Shown: positions 1 through 11,866 of the stretch, in pieces | Layout of the letters: every line of letters starts with the position of its first letter | How positions within the stretch are numbered: the stretch's first letter is position 1 | Assembly (NCBI RefSeq): GCF_003711515.1 | Contig: NW_021167079.1 | Span: forward strand, 6,504,385 to 6,568,384 | DNA: 64,000 bases | Reading direction: 5' to 3' | Origin: Sodiomyces alkalinus F11 | Taxonomy: Eukaryota; Ascomycota; Sordariomycetes; Glomerellales; Plectosphaerellaceae | Notes under the pieces: model-generated | The model's input: the letters and a program-made list of their open reading frames with translations, nothing else | What the model was told of the DNA's origin: nothing | The model's database searches: none | Translations under genes and position numbers: made by a program

Positions 1-392
1 CCGATACTCTCCAGTTTCTTGTCACCAACCTCCCTACCTCACCGAGTCTCACCGAGTCTCACCGAGATCCTCTCAGTTCACTTGAGTTGCCTTATCCTCT
101 CTGGCAATGACCTGGGCTGTTGCCTTGGATTTCTGTTGATTCCCAAAACGACAACTGACCGAACGCACTTGCCCTTCCATTGTTCAGCACTGTGAGATCT
201 TTCTTACTTTTTCTTGTCTCTCTCTCCTCCCTTAACCCACCAAACTCTTCCTATCCATGCCTGCTTTCACTTTATTTTCTAGCACTCGGAAATTCCCCCC
301 ATAACAACTGCATATCTTCAGTTCTTTTCCCCCGGTCTTTATTTCACTTTGAAGCACGGAGAAGATCATAACTCAACTAACCGGGATCGACC
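1..392. other. Upstream region and leader of the first gene
   Basis: No gene is supported here. The word ACCGAGTCTC recurs in tandem near 41-62. The rest is pyrimidine-rich sequence typical of a fungal promoter and 5' leader, ending in a good context (GACC) before the ATG at 393. Confidence 0.6.
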
Positions 393-3228
393 ATGCAGAA
401 TCTTACAGGTCCCGGGGGCTTGGTTCAGTCTTCCTCGGCTGAAAGACCGCAGGCTAGACCGTCTACTGGATCATTGTCTACACGGATTCGTCCATCATTG
501 TTCTCAATCACTAGTGAGAGACAGACACATCCATCACCCACACTGACTGAGCAGGACGAGGCACGCGATACCATCAACATGGCTCACTGTCAGTTACGTG
601 GACCGCTCATTGGACCTCTTCGAGAGCGTCGACGGTCTGAGCTTTCACAGAAACATGTGAGTACTTTTTCTAATTTATTTTCTTGTTTCTTTTTATTTTC
701 CCCCTCTCCCCACAGGGTATTCTTTATTAGCCCTTCCAGTATCCAACAAGAGTCGCTGACCGGTCAAAACTAGCCCGTATGGGAGCAAGCACGCAAGTTT
801 CAGCATGGCGTCATGACGACACAGCAGGAAGTCCGCCGTAATCCCGGCATTCCTAGGAAGCTCGCCGATCAGTTGTGTCAGACACTCATTGCCTCTGCCC
901 AAGATATGAACAACGCCATCCGTGAGACGGTTGATGATGCTTCGGAGCTGCGCATCCAACTGGAGGACGCCAACATGGCCATCATGAGTCTCAAGATCCA
1001 GGAGACCGCTTCCAAGTTTGACGTCTCTGAGGCACACAAGCAAATCAAGGAGAACGTCTCCAAAATTGAAGATGCTGAAAACCGTCTAGCTAAGTACCAT
1101 GCTGATGCCGAGAAAGATCGGAACGAGCTGCGCGAGGCCCTCGCTCGGCTCAATGGGGCCAATGATGAGGAGCAGAAAAGAGAGCTCACTAATGCTCTTC
1201 TGAAGGTTTGTCCTCCCATTCAATCTTTCTCTTTTCCTCTGACTATCTTTGGTCAATTGTGGGTTGCCCTACAGTCGTAGTTACTAACTGGGACACGTAG
1301 ATGCTTCAAACACAGCTTAGCATCCGACACTCCATCTCGCCTAAGCCCACAAAGTCCGAGGCGACTTCCATTGAACAAGCTCTGACGGCTTTTCATAAAG
1401 CCCAGTTGCAGGAGTCGGACGAGAGTCAAGCCGACGAGTTCGCTGGTCGTTTGGAAGATCTGTCGACTCGCGAATATCTCCACAAAGATGTTAGCAGCAA
1501 GCCTTGCGATGATGGAGGTATGCAGCTGCTCTCGCATTCTCATGTTTACGGCAGTGAACCTGTGGGCTTCCTGTCTCAGCACTCTTTCCGTGGTGTTGCT
1601 CAGACTAGCACGCGTAGTACTTCCGGCAAGGATACTCAGAGCGCCTCCAGTCAGGGACGCATGCCTTGGCCGCACACTCCCAGCCAGCGTATGCTCAATA
1701 GCCCTGGAATGGGTGACGACGTTTTTCGACCATCTACCCCCCAGACCCCGGATGCCTCCCACCAAAATGGCCATGGTGGAGCTCTTGGCAGAAACGACAG
1801 CTTTGGCGGACCGAGCAGGGTCAACACTGCGGCGGGTATGCGCAGCCGACCTCCCGTCAGCATGAACATGGGCTTCGGTCAACCACGCGGCCCTGGTCCT
1901 AGATCTGGCCCTCACAATTTCCGGCCTAAGGCACCGGAGTTCCAACCCGTCGATGGGAACTTTAGGGTGAACACCAACGGTTTTGAAGGTGTCAGGAACA
2001 TTGACCAGATCGCGAACACGTCCTATGGCCAGCCACAAATGCCTGAACAGACGCAGGTGTCATACCCTCGTCCACAGGGTGGTCCTCAGGCCATGTACAA
2101 CCATCAAATGTACTATGACGGCCTCGACCACAACAACACTTTCGCCTACGAAGGTCCGAAGCGTCCACAGTTTGGCCCCACTCACTATGACAGTCAAGCT
2201 GTGGTCCATCGCTCCCAGCCTATCATCCCCGTCGGCCAGACATATGGCGGATTGGATGACGATTTAAGCCGCTTCGAGGCCGCCTTCCGTGAGCTCTTTG
2301 GTATTTCTCGCGGCTTCATCGGCACTTGGGTTGGAACCAACGTCGAGATGCACCGACAGGCACCCATCATGCAGTATCTGCCCAAGGTCTATACAGGCTT
2401 TACTGAACAGCAAGCTTGGTCCTACATTCGCCAGCATCTCAATGATGGACTTTCCCGCTCCTGTCTTTTTGCTCGGGTCATGGTCGATTTCATTGTTCAG
2501 AGGATCCTTGTTCCCAGTGCTTGGCAGGGGTTCGATTTCCAGAACGACCGCCGCATTCAGCAGCTGGAAGAAGAGCTTGCACGTGGTCCGAGTAAGTAAC
2601 ACACTGTTTCCGAGGGCATCTCACTCTCTCACTCTCCAAATCCCCAGTTGCTATTCTATATCCTCCCCTCGCCCCCCCCACCCTACCTAACCCGCTTTCT
2701 CCCAGCCAATTCACTTCTCTATTAACTAGCTACCTTGATGTCACTTGCTAATCACACAATGATCACCATACAGTCGTCACCCCAAGCGCTCGCAGCGAGT
2801 ACAACAGAGCCGTCTCGGAGATCATCAACTCCATCGTGAACAGTGAGAGATACGAGCACTATCGTGAGGGCCGCATCGAATACTTCGCTGCTGAACTCGA
2901 GAATATGCTCAGCCCCCTCATCACCCCCTACGCCAACTTGGCCGAAGCAAAGAGTGATCTACGCTCTATGGTTGGTAAAGCTTGGTCACTTTCGGCCAAG
3001 ACCCTCACGTCCCGCATGACCTTCGAGTACCGCTTCCCCGAGGCTGGGTCTCGCTTCTCGATGCAGAGCATGATTGCTGTTGCCCCTAACATCGATGGGT
3101 ACACTCTTCAGGCTGAACACTGGCGTATACAGCTCGTGGTCACCCCTGTGATTACGGTCCGTAACGACAGCGGCAATACGCTCTCGGTCCATGTGACCAA
3201 TTTGGCCGAGGTTCTCCTCATGAAGTGA
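393..3228 (+). CDS. Conserved-looking fungal coiled-coil protein of unknown function
   Basis: Proposed exons are 393-656, 774-1205, 1301-2591 and 2774-3228, giving 813 aa. All joins keep frame: phase 0, 0 and 1, with donors GTGAGT, GTTTGT and GTAAGT. The second intron has a perfect TACTAAC branch (1282-1288). Residues about 95-230 are charged and heptad-like, suggesting a coiled coil. Residues about 330-530 are disordered and rich in Pro, Gly, Gln and Asn. The last 280 residues look folded, with many aromatic residues and a Leu/Glu helix near the third intron. I recognise no catalytic motif, signal peptide or membrane segment. The arrangement could suit a scaffold or RNA-associated protein, but that is a guess. 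The third intron (182 bp) is longer than its neighbours. The ATG has a good context and the frame is open for long stretches, so the gene itself is well supported. Confidence 0.8.
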
Positions 3229-4748
3229 AGAAGCATCTTGGGAATTGTTTCCTTGAGCGTGATTGGGATGGTGAAGGGCAGCATCTTCTGAAGCCCCAGA
3301 CTATTCTCTACAAAACGCTCAATTGAGCCTATGTCTACGCTGGGGGGGGGGGGGCGTTTCTCTTTTTTTTGGCTCATACCAGCCAGAGGATCGCCGGCGC
3401 CATATCTGCCGGCGTGTCCGGGGGGATGGTGAATTCAGGATGCTAAAGTTGGCGATGTATCCATGCCTTCTTACGACCTCTTGACATCAATCTTTGCTGT
3501 TTTGTTTGGGACTCATCTTTCTTGCAATCTCTTCATCAGGCGGCCGTGCACATGGACATGGCGAAGTGCTGGGAGTTGGGTTTTCTGGTCTTCCATTGCT
3601 TTCAGTTCGTGGGAGGGGTTGTCTGCTTTTTTTTTTCTTTTGTCACTGGCAGCCGCAAGCATCACGAAGCACAGATGCCAGCATAAGGCACATTGGTGTG
3701 ATGGCATCACTTTTCCCTTTTTCCTGCCTTCTTGTGGATTTGATGCTGACGCCCCCTTTTCCTTTGAGCCCACCCGACTACAGCTGCAAGGGCACCAGTC
3801 ACTGAAGTCTCGATTTGCCTCCTCAACTCTGAACCCTGCATTGCCTAACACGCTCGCAAAAGCTGAAGACGGCAATTGGTATGCATTGAGATTTGGAGGG
3901 ATAGGGATGCTATCTGGTTTGGTTTCTCGGCTATGCATTTTGTTCTTCGTCTGCCGTCTACTTTCTTCTATTGGGGCTTTTTCTTCTCGTTTTCTTCTGG
4001 TTGATAGTTCTGTTTCCCCTTTTCCATAGCATAAGGCTTCGTTATCGGAGGCAAGAAGTCTGGAAGCTAGCTACTGCTGCTCTGGTTGAGCTGCCGTCGT
4101 GGAGTGGGGGTCTTTGGGACATGCTTGGGACCTACGTTAGCTATAGAGACACTGAACATGGGAGATTGCTCACACTGTCTCTGATCCAGATTTTGTGTGA
4201 TGTTATGGATGATGTGACATGGTTCTTGACGGAATGAACACAGATACATCGGATGGGAACTCTCTTCTTCGACCATGTGTGTGTGGACATTACGCTCAAG
4301 ATGTTACTGACCATTTGGATTACTATAAAGGATTACCCGAAGCCCTCGAAGACAAGTGATTTGACGTGGTTTAACTCTGCATTAATAACTTCTGAACTCA
4401 CCTGGATGGTGAAGAAATCACGCCGCCCAAGATCATCGTCCATATTTAGCTCCAGCGAAAAATTCCATCGATCAAGGGCAAGGTAGGTTCCCTGTGAGCA
4501 TTTTGACGCCCCCTAGTACATGTTGAATGAATACTATACATTACTGAAGTCTCGAAGTTCCAGCACCAGGCTTTTCCGAGCCACCTGCCCTTAGGTAGTG
4601 ATAGAAACAAACCAAAAAAATGTTGGTGGGGGAGCAGAAGAAGCGAGGCAAAAAAAAAAAAAAAACCAGTCAACGACCCCGAAAACACAGGGACAATGAC
4701 TCTGAAGTGGATAGAAGATGGGTTCGCAACCATCATGACGACATATGA
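3229..4748. other. Intergenic region between convergent genes
   Basis: This holds the 3' regions of the first gene and of the von Willebrand A gene. There is a G12 run (3343-3354), a T tract after it, and an A tract near 4651-4666. Open frames here, such as 3463-4029, have no family resemblance and a composition typical of chance frames. I see no gene. Confidence 0.6.
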
Positions 4749-5866
4749 TCAAGGCCTGAGGTGCCTTCCCGAGGCCTCAGCGTTAACCGGCTGCCGGTCG
4801 AGCCGCTTCACCACAGCGCCGAGCACAGTCTTTAGAATCCCGTCGGCAGTCAGGACCCTAGATACACCTTTCTGGGTATTCCAAGTAACCGTGTCCACGA
4901 TGTCCCGGATCCCGCCGTCGACGAGGTCGCTGAGGCCGTCGTCTAGCTGCTCGAGGGCCTCTCTGGCGCCAGGTTCATTACCGACCTGGAAGAACTGTAC
5001 GCCTACTTGGTAAGGAGGGGCCTCGAGCTTATCGAGCTTCTTGGCAGCAGCGATGAGGACGCTCTCCACGTCATCTGAAGGTACACCGTCGGTGATGACG
5101 ATAACGTTGACGGGTTTGACGGTCTCCAAGACGTCCTTCTTCTCCGTGCAGAGGGCCAGGTAAGGCTTCAGGATGCTTTGCAGGCAAGTGCCGGTAGGTG
5201 TACCGTTGGTGGGGTGGACAGAGGCGAAGAGTCTCTGAATGGTTGCACTATCGGTAATGCCGCGGTAGCCCCCAGCCGCAGAGCCCTTCGAAGGGAGCGC
5301 GTGGCTACGAGACTTGTGATTGAGGAAGAAAAGGTCGATACCGTCGGTATCGTGGGCGGTGCAGATAGGGGTGATCGTGCGAAGAACGTCGGCAACCTCC
5401 TTCCATGAACGGCCCGACATGGATCCCGAGTCATCGATAACGAAGATGGTGTCGAAGGTGGTTAGAAAAGCATAAGGGTCTTCTGGGGTGGTGAGGCTTC
5501 CAGCGGAGATGTGGGAAGGTGTCGGCGACACTCCGCGACTATTTCCAATGCGGAGGTCATTCGGCGACTCAGAGTACGCTGGGGGCTTTTCCGTGGCTAG
5601 TTCTGGCTAGAGTCAGAGATATATCCGTCTTCAAGTATCGGGGCCGGACGGCGAGAATGCTCGGGGAAGAGTCGGTACGTACGAGAAGGAGCGGGGACTG
5701 ATAATGAAGGGTTCGAGAAGGGGTTCGTACCAGAACCGACATGTCGGGAGCCAAAATCAGAATGCCTCATGTCGGCGTCATTGCCCCATGCGTCGGACGA
5801 CATTGGAGACTTATGAGAAGGTGATATCTTGTTCTTGAGCGATCTGAAGAATGACTTGCCCGTCAT
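4749..5866 (-). CDS. von Willebrand factor A domain protein
   Basis: Two exons (5866-5683 and 5578-4749) give 337 aa. The donor is GTACGT and the acceptor CAG, joined in phase 1. The first 90 residues are Ser/Pro/Asn-rich and probably disordered. From about residue 103 there is a vWA fold: a hydrophobic strand leads into D110-D-S-G-S114, the metal-ion-dependent adhesion site (MIDAS) motif. A second conserved block, with hydrophobic residues followed by TDG, lies near residue 200. No signal peptide or membrane segment is visible, so it is probably intracellular. Single-domain vWA proteins of this kind are common in filamentous fungi; their partners are mostly unknown, and vWA domains usually mediate metal-dependent protein binding. 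Alternative acceptors 20-30 bases upstream exist, so the first junction is less certain than the domain call. Confidence 0.88.
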
Positions 5867-7498
5867 GTTTTGGCGTGCTCAGGATGTCCTAGGAGAAGAA
5901 TAGAAGGGTAAACGTATTTCAGAGCCGATGTGTAAATACCTAGTAATCAAGGTCGAACTTATGTGTTTCTTGTTACATCTACCTACCTTATACGACAGAG
6001 GTTCCGTAGGCAGGTAGGATACAGTTTGAACGGAGATTCGTGATGGACCGGCAATTATTATATCCGTAGAGGTCCAAAGGTCAGGAACGAGAAACTACCC
6101 CCTACCCAAAGCTTGTTTAGCTGGGATCTTCTGAATGGCCATAACTTTGAGTTTTGTGCCACGCCTAGGGAGAGATTTTGGGCACGTGTTGATGCTTCTC
6201 TTGCCATCTTGCAGAGTGGAAGTTGCTTGCTCGTGCATTATTGGACAAAGGGAAGACCGGGGGCTCTTAAAGTGTCTCCATGTGCCTTGTGTCAACCTCG
6301 TGTCGATCGACAGGGACAGCAGAAGGTATCGAGTTCTCTGACCTTTTATATTAAGATGTCCCGAAATTAATGTTTACCCCACTGTACCTATCCAGCCCAG
6401 CCACAAAGTCGTAGTTTCCCAGCCACTACTGTAGTACTGAGGTTCGCCCCGCCGACCCAGCACCGCCACAGAATCTCGGCCGGGGTATGACCTAATATCC
6501 GTACTCCGTGGGCCTCTACACCCCTGGCAAAAAGTAGTTGAATACGCCTATGTACCATCGACCCACAAAATGTCAGGCTGAGGGCATATGGGCTTACTAT
6601 CTAGCCTCAAATACATAGGAGTGTTCAAATACTTATTGCCTCCCACTGGAATTCTCCAGTCACCTTTTGATATCTCGGCACATTGAGCAAGGCAAACTAT
6701 TCATGTGTCTGTCCAAACGTAATATAACCCTCTGGGCATTGTGCGCCGCCGATATTGGCAACAAGATCAAAGGGACGAAGTTCATCCTCAGCGCGATCCT
6801 TACAGAAGATCGGTCCGGCATGCAGTCCTCACCGACAGTCTCACCAACAGTCAGTGTTACCACCACATCCAATCACGGAGCAAGATGCGAGTAGCCAATC
6901 CATTCCCCGATTACGAGGTGGAGAGGTAAGATGGGGCATGCTTACAGCTATTGGAACACTGGATTCACGGAAGGGGGAAGGTTGGGTTTCAACGCGTATA
7001 TGTGCTGGGTCTGGGTTAGAGAGAGGAAGGAGGGGCGATTATCTGGCTTTATGTGCCAGGAAGTCGGTGGCAGCATGGAGGGATGCGTAAATGGCTTGGA
7101 CCGTTTGATTTGTTTGCTCCAAAACGGTGGGATATCATCGGGCGTTCTTGCAACGAAAGGTATCACAAAACAAGCGAATCAACCACACTCAAACATCAAC
7201 TTCCTCATCGTCTCCTTCACCACCACCCCCACCACCACCACCATCCTCTGAGTACCCTGCGGGCTTCCCGTGGCTTACGCTCCAAAGAATCAATACCCGC
7301 GTGGGGACTATACAAGCCGAAAGCTGAGAAGGGTATCTGTTCAGGAGGAGCAGAAGCGTGCCCCAAGAAGGCTTCAGGAAACTGACCAACGTACTGAATA
7401 CTACGGCATATTTTTCTCTCCAAGCATTCTTGTGCTCGATCGTCTCAACCACCGCCTAATATATCGACCTCCGCAGTCCTCCTCTGCCTATTTTCGCC
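5867..7498. other. Divergent promoter region between vWA protein and aminotransferase
   Basis: About 1.6 kb with no supported gene. It contains scattered TACCTACC-type words (5980-6030), a (CCA)-rich run (7218-7242) and many overlapping chance frames, several opened only by non-ATG codons. Near 7460 there is an AATATATCG stretch that could serve as a TATA element for the aminotransferase starting at 7499. Confidence 0.5.
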
Positions 7499-9708
7499 AT
7501 GTTCAACCGCAAGTTCTCCATCAATCGCCATACGGGCGTGCCCAAACCCGAAGCCCGACGCTTCAGTGTCGGGGAACCTTTGCAGAGTGGTAAGCACAAA
7601 GACATTTTATCCTGCCCCATTTATTCCCCTTCGACCTACTCGTAGTCGGTTAATAGTGAGAGGTTCCGTTGAAAATCTGGGTTCTGGACCTCTTGCTATC
7701 ACAGCATCAACATGCAACGGGCACAGAACACAGGACACAGCTTACCCACATTGCCATCCAAATGGTCAAATGGTTGGGGTGATTCGAATCGAAGCAACCA
7801 CCGTAGATCAAGGTTAGACGAACAGGGCTAACAATTCCCCTCCCCGCTCACAACAACAGAGGCCCAATCCAAGACACATCGTCAGTTTCGAAATGCCGGC
7901 CACATGCCCCATGCCGGCCTCGACGCCAGCCGTGCATCCACCGGCGTCGTCTGGTGCACTGAGCGGGCTATCGAATATGGCTTCCTCGAGGAGCCCGAGG
8001 CTTGGGCCAACCTCGGTCAAGGTGCCCCCGAAGTAGAAGACGACATCGCCGGCTGCTTCCAGAGGCCCAAGTCCATTGAAATCTCCCTCGCTGGCCGCGA
8101 ATACGGCCCCACAGCCGGTATCAAGCCCCTCCGCGAGGCTGTTGCTAATCTCTATAACACTATGCACCGCCAGGGCAAGGAAAGTCAGTACACCTGGGAG
8201 AACGTCGCCATCGTCCCCGGTGGCCGAGCCGGTCTTATCCGTATCGCTGCTGTCCTTGGTAACTCGTACCTCTCCTTCTTCCTGCCGGACTATACTGCCT
8301 ATAATGAGATGCTGTCTCTCTTCAAGAATGTAAGCGATCCTTCCTCCTCCTCACCCCGGGGTCGCCCCCGTAAAGCTCAGGATCTTCTCACCCAATATCT
8401 CCGTTTGTCGAGCTCTTCCCTTCTGAAATTCGAAACGATGGTCCGCCGAAAGACTTGCTCTCTTCACCATGCTCACATTGCCCACTTGTTCTGCCGTAGT
8501 TCGCCGCTATTCCCGTGCCGCTATCTGAAGACGACGGATACCACATTCATCCCGATAAAATCGCCGAAGAAATCTCCAGGGGTTCTTCGGTGATTCTGAC
8601 CTCGAACCCCCGCAACCCGACTGGACGTGTGGTCCGCAATCCCGAGCTCGCCGAGATCCAGGCCATATGTCGTGGCCGTGCCACCTTCGTCAGCGACGAG
8701 TTTTACTCTGGATACAATTACACCAGCGACTGCGACGGGTCAACCATATCCGCCGCCGAAAACGTTGAAGACGTCAACGAGGACGACGTCCTGATCATCG
8801 ACGGGCTCACCAAGAGGTTCAGGCTACCCGGTTGGCGGATCGCTTGGATCCTCGGTCCCAAAGGTATGGAAGGATGGTTTTACTTGAAGAAGAAAAGAAA
8901 AGAAAAGAAGAAGAGAGGAAAAAGAGGATGAAGGACGACGGGACGATGGGACGATGGGAATCCCTGTGCTGACAAAATGACAACTCGCCAGAATACATCA
9001 AGGCGTAAGGGATATCCTCTCCTTACTTGGAACATGGAGTTTAGCAGCGAACTGACACTTCGTCAGCATTGGATCCTGCGGGAGCTACCTCGATGGAGGT
9101 GCTAGCCATCCGTTTCAAGAAGCCTCCATCCCCATGCTTGATCCAACTCTGGTCAAGCAAGAAATGATTTGTCTTCAAAGACATTTCCGGGTTTGTCACC
9201 ATCTCAAATGAACCGCCACTCGTACGGGTACTCATAAGCCTCTCGATAGGACAAGCGCGACTATGTCGTGGATCGACTGTGCGGGATGGGCTTCATCATC
9301 CGCATCGTCCCCGACTCCACATTCTACCTGTGCGTAATCTCCTTTGGAAACCCCTACCTTCGACGGGACCTTCGACGGGGGCGGGACTGTTCATCTCTCC
9401 GTGGCTGATTTTGCCTCTTTCCGTGCTTGACTCACTTGCCGGCCTTCGGATCTGTCGACTGACTTGCAAGTAGCTGGCTCAATCTCGAAGGCCTGCCGGG
9501 ACCCATTGCCGATGGTCTGAATTTCTTCCAGGCATGCCTGGAAGAGAAAGTCATCGTCGTACCGGGGATTTTCTTCGACTTGAACCCATCAATGCGTCGC
9601 GACCTCTTTGATAGTTCATGCCACCATTTTGTTCGCTTCTCGTATGGACCCAAGATGGAGACCCTAAAAAAGGGCTGCGATGGTATCGAGAGGGTGGTGA
9701 CCAAGTAG
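7499..9708 (+). CDS. PLP-dependent aminotransferase, class I/II
   Basis: Seven exons: 7499-7589, 7860-8329, 8500-8863, 8992-9004, 9067-9190, 9250-9329 and 9474-9708, giving 458 aa. Every junction keeps frame; exon 4 is a 13-base microexon. Fold-type I aminotransferase landmarks appear in order: the N-terminal substrate-side segment, a PGGRAG cofactor-phosphate turn, the NPRNPTG motif, a D-E-FYSGY segment near residue 255, and the Schiff-base lysine K292 in GLTKRF followed by an arginine-bearing RLPGWR. The enzyme should move an amino group between an amino acid and a 2-oxo acid; the substrate cannot be told from sequence. There is no targeting peptide, so it is probably cytosolic. Length is normal for the family. 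The sixth intron uses GTGCGT inside the Leu codon, which is what restores frame. Confidence 0.9.
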
Positions 9709-11866
9709 GCCCCCCCCCCGTTCTTGAACACTGCCTACCTTAAAAGAAATAGGAATGTTTGTTAACCCATATACAGGTATAGAACATCGGTGGGTGGGAG
9801 TGCAATTGAAGAATCGGTTCTGGACAAGTCGTAGGAGAGTGTCTCGAGAGTGCTAGATCGGAGATAGATTGCAAGAGGGACTAGTAAACTATACCCAGGG
9901 ACGCGTTAGCCATTTGTGTTGTCCGAAACCTGCCAAAGGACGTGCTGAGAACGACAGAGAATGTTCCTCAGTATCCGGACTGCAGGGCGCCAGTCACATA
10001 AAGTGCAGGCGTACATGACGTACGTATCAAACCACCGCTATGCGTCCCTCACAGATTTTTTTGTCTCGATGCATACGAGGCACTGACAAGAATATGGACA
10101 TGTGTATCTGTTAAGACACCGACGGAAGCCGACCTGTCGGACATCCCGGCTTTCAGGGGAGTAGCGAAGTAATAAAACGTGGTTAATAAAATAATCCGAA
10201 TAAATAAAAAAGGAATGAATAAAAAAGGTCGAAGCCTTTGCTCGGGACGATTCGTACCGCCGGCAGCAATATTGGACCTGCCTGAAAGAGGAAAGAGAAA
10301 ATCGACAGGAACAGGGGCATGGTGCCATCGGCCCATGGAGACAGCTGTACGTGCCAGAGGGAGAGACTAGAAATCCAGACGGCAAAGAGGCGGGGGAATG
10401 AAGGATGCTGTGCACACGGAGTACAGAGTACACCGGCTTCACTGTCCCTCCCTCCATGGATAATGGGCCCCCCACGTCGAGTGTAGAGTTATACCTACCT
10501 TACCTACTGTCGAATACCTGTGTCTTGACATTAAACCTGACATTGCTGGCGCTGAACAAACCCGTTGCCCTAGAGTAGGGATACACTGCATGCACGTACT
10601 TCGTATGCCTGCAGTAGCCAACTGCTCAAGGCAACACGCGATGCTGACCAGGTGGGAGGACCCGCATACGGTGAGCACGTCACCCAGCCTGAAAAGCTCG
10701 ACATCGCGGAAACCCCCACTGTATCTACCTTGAAGGCGTATGTTCGGTATTACCTGAGGGCACGATAGGCTGGTAGTCTCCGTGTTTTCGCTTGTACTCC
10801 GCACCGCGTGGGCAAGGGGCTACCTCGCGGCACGTGAATACCTTACAGACTCACCCGGTGTAGGTTGGTAGGTAATTATCTGTAAAAGTATCCGTACGGA
10901 TAGTATAACGGTACCCACCTCTGGCGACCGAGAAGAGTTTTGCGCCCTAGAGGAACCGATGGAAACCGTCAGTCTGCAGCAGCCACTTAGGGGAACGATT
11001 CTGCACACCAATGATGGGCGCAGAGGTCAAGGAACGTGCCTCCATGTGGTCGAGGTACAGTGTAGAAGCAACTGGAGCCACCAGGAGAAAGCTTAGCAGG
11101 TCGGACTTTGAGTTGTTAGGCATCTCACCGCCTGCCGTGATTATGTCCCCGTTGGCCCGGCGCACTCCCCTTCCCCTGACCCCACCGCTAGAGATAGATA
11201 GCCCGGCTCTCTTATGGTCAAATGTCGAGCGGCGAACAAGAAGAAAGAGGGATGGTCGGTCAGACATGCGTGAGAGAGGAATGCCGTGAGAGGGTCCGAG
11301 GGTGCGAAAGGACAGAGAGCTTTCTCGTGTGTGCTGCGAAGAATAGATGGCTTCGTGCTTCTGGCGACCATTCAATGTCCTCAACAATCTGGGCAGGCTT
11401 TGCCTGAAGACCTGAAGACCTGAAGACGAGAATAGGCGGTCAGTGCTGCCAAGATCAGTCGGGCATCGTAAGCGACGAATGAATAATCCAAGTCACGGTA
11501 GACAGAACCAAGGTAGCAGGCCAAGGTAGCAGGTGTGGTGATCATGATCGAATTTCTTCCCGTAAACCATATATGCAACGCATTGTGCCCGACAAATACA
11601 TTGAGAAAGCAAACATATCCGCCCACAAAACCATGGCTCACGCTCCCTTCAATAACCCCGCCAGAAACTCCTTGTTGACCATGCATCTTGACGATACGAT
11701 CGACAACGCGACGACGCCAAAGATTATCTTCCAGTCAGGATAGCACTGTATCCCTCCCGCATCCAGCTGGCCACGCAAACCCCAACGCCTCGCACGATGC
11801 AATGAAGTGCAGAACGCTGACCCCTAAAATGGACTACCCACCGACGACCAGTTGGATATAGTCAAG
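9709..11866. other. Intergenic region, no gene seen
   Basis: This 2.1-kb stretch lies between the 3' ends of the aminotransferase (+) and the bZIP gene (-). A few open frames of 90-146 codons occur on both strands, but they overlap one another, often lack an ATG and resemble no family. It includes one TACTTCGTA word (10597-10605), a 14-bp palindrome (10889-10902) and frequent GGTAGGTA words. Confidence 0.55.
10889..10902. repeat. 14-bp perfect palindrome
   Basis: TATCCGTACGGATA reads the same on both strands. A related half occurs at about 15137 (TATCCGTACGGACA). It could be a dimeric protein site or simply part of the local family of TACGG/CCGTA words. No function can be assigned. Confidence 0.5.

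Noticed and set aside
3463..4029. 188-codon plus-strand frame
   Set aside because: Hydrophobic, Phe/Ser/Leu-rich composition from a pyrimidine-rich 3' region, no family resemblance and no supporting splice or promoter signals.
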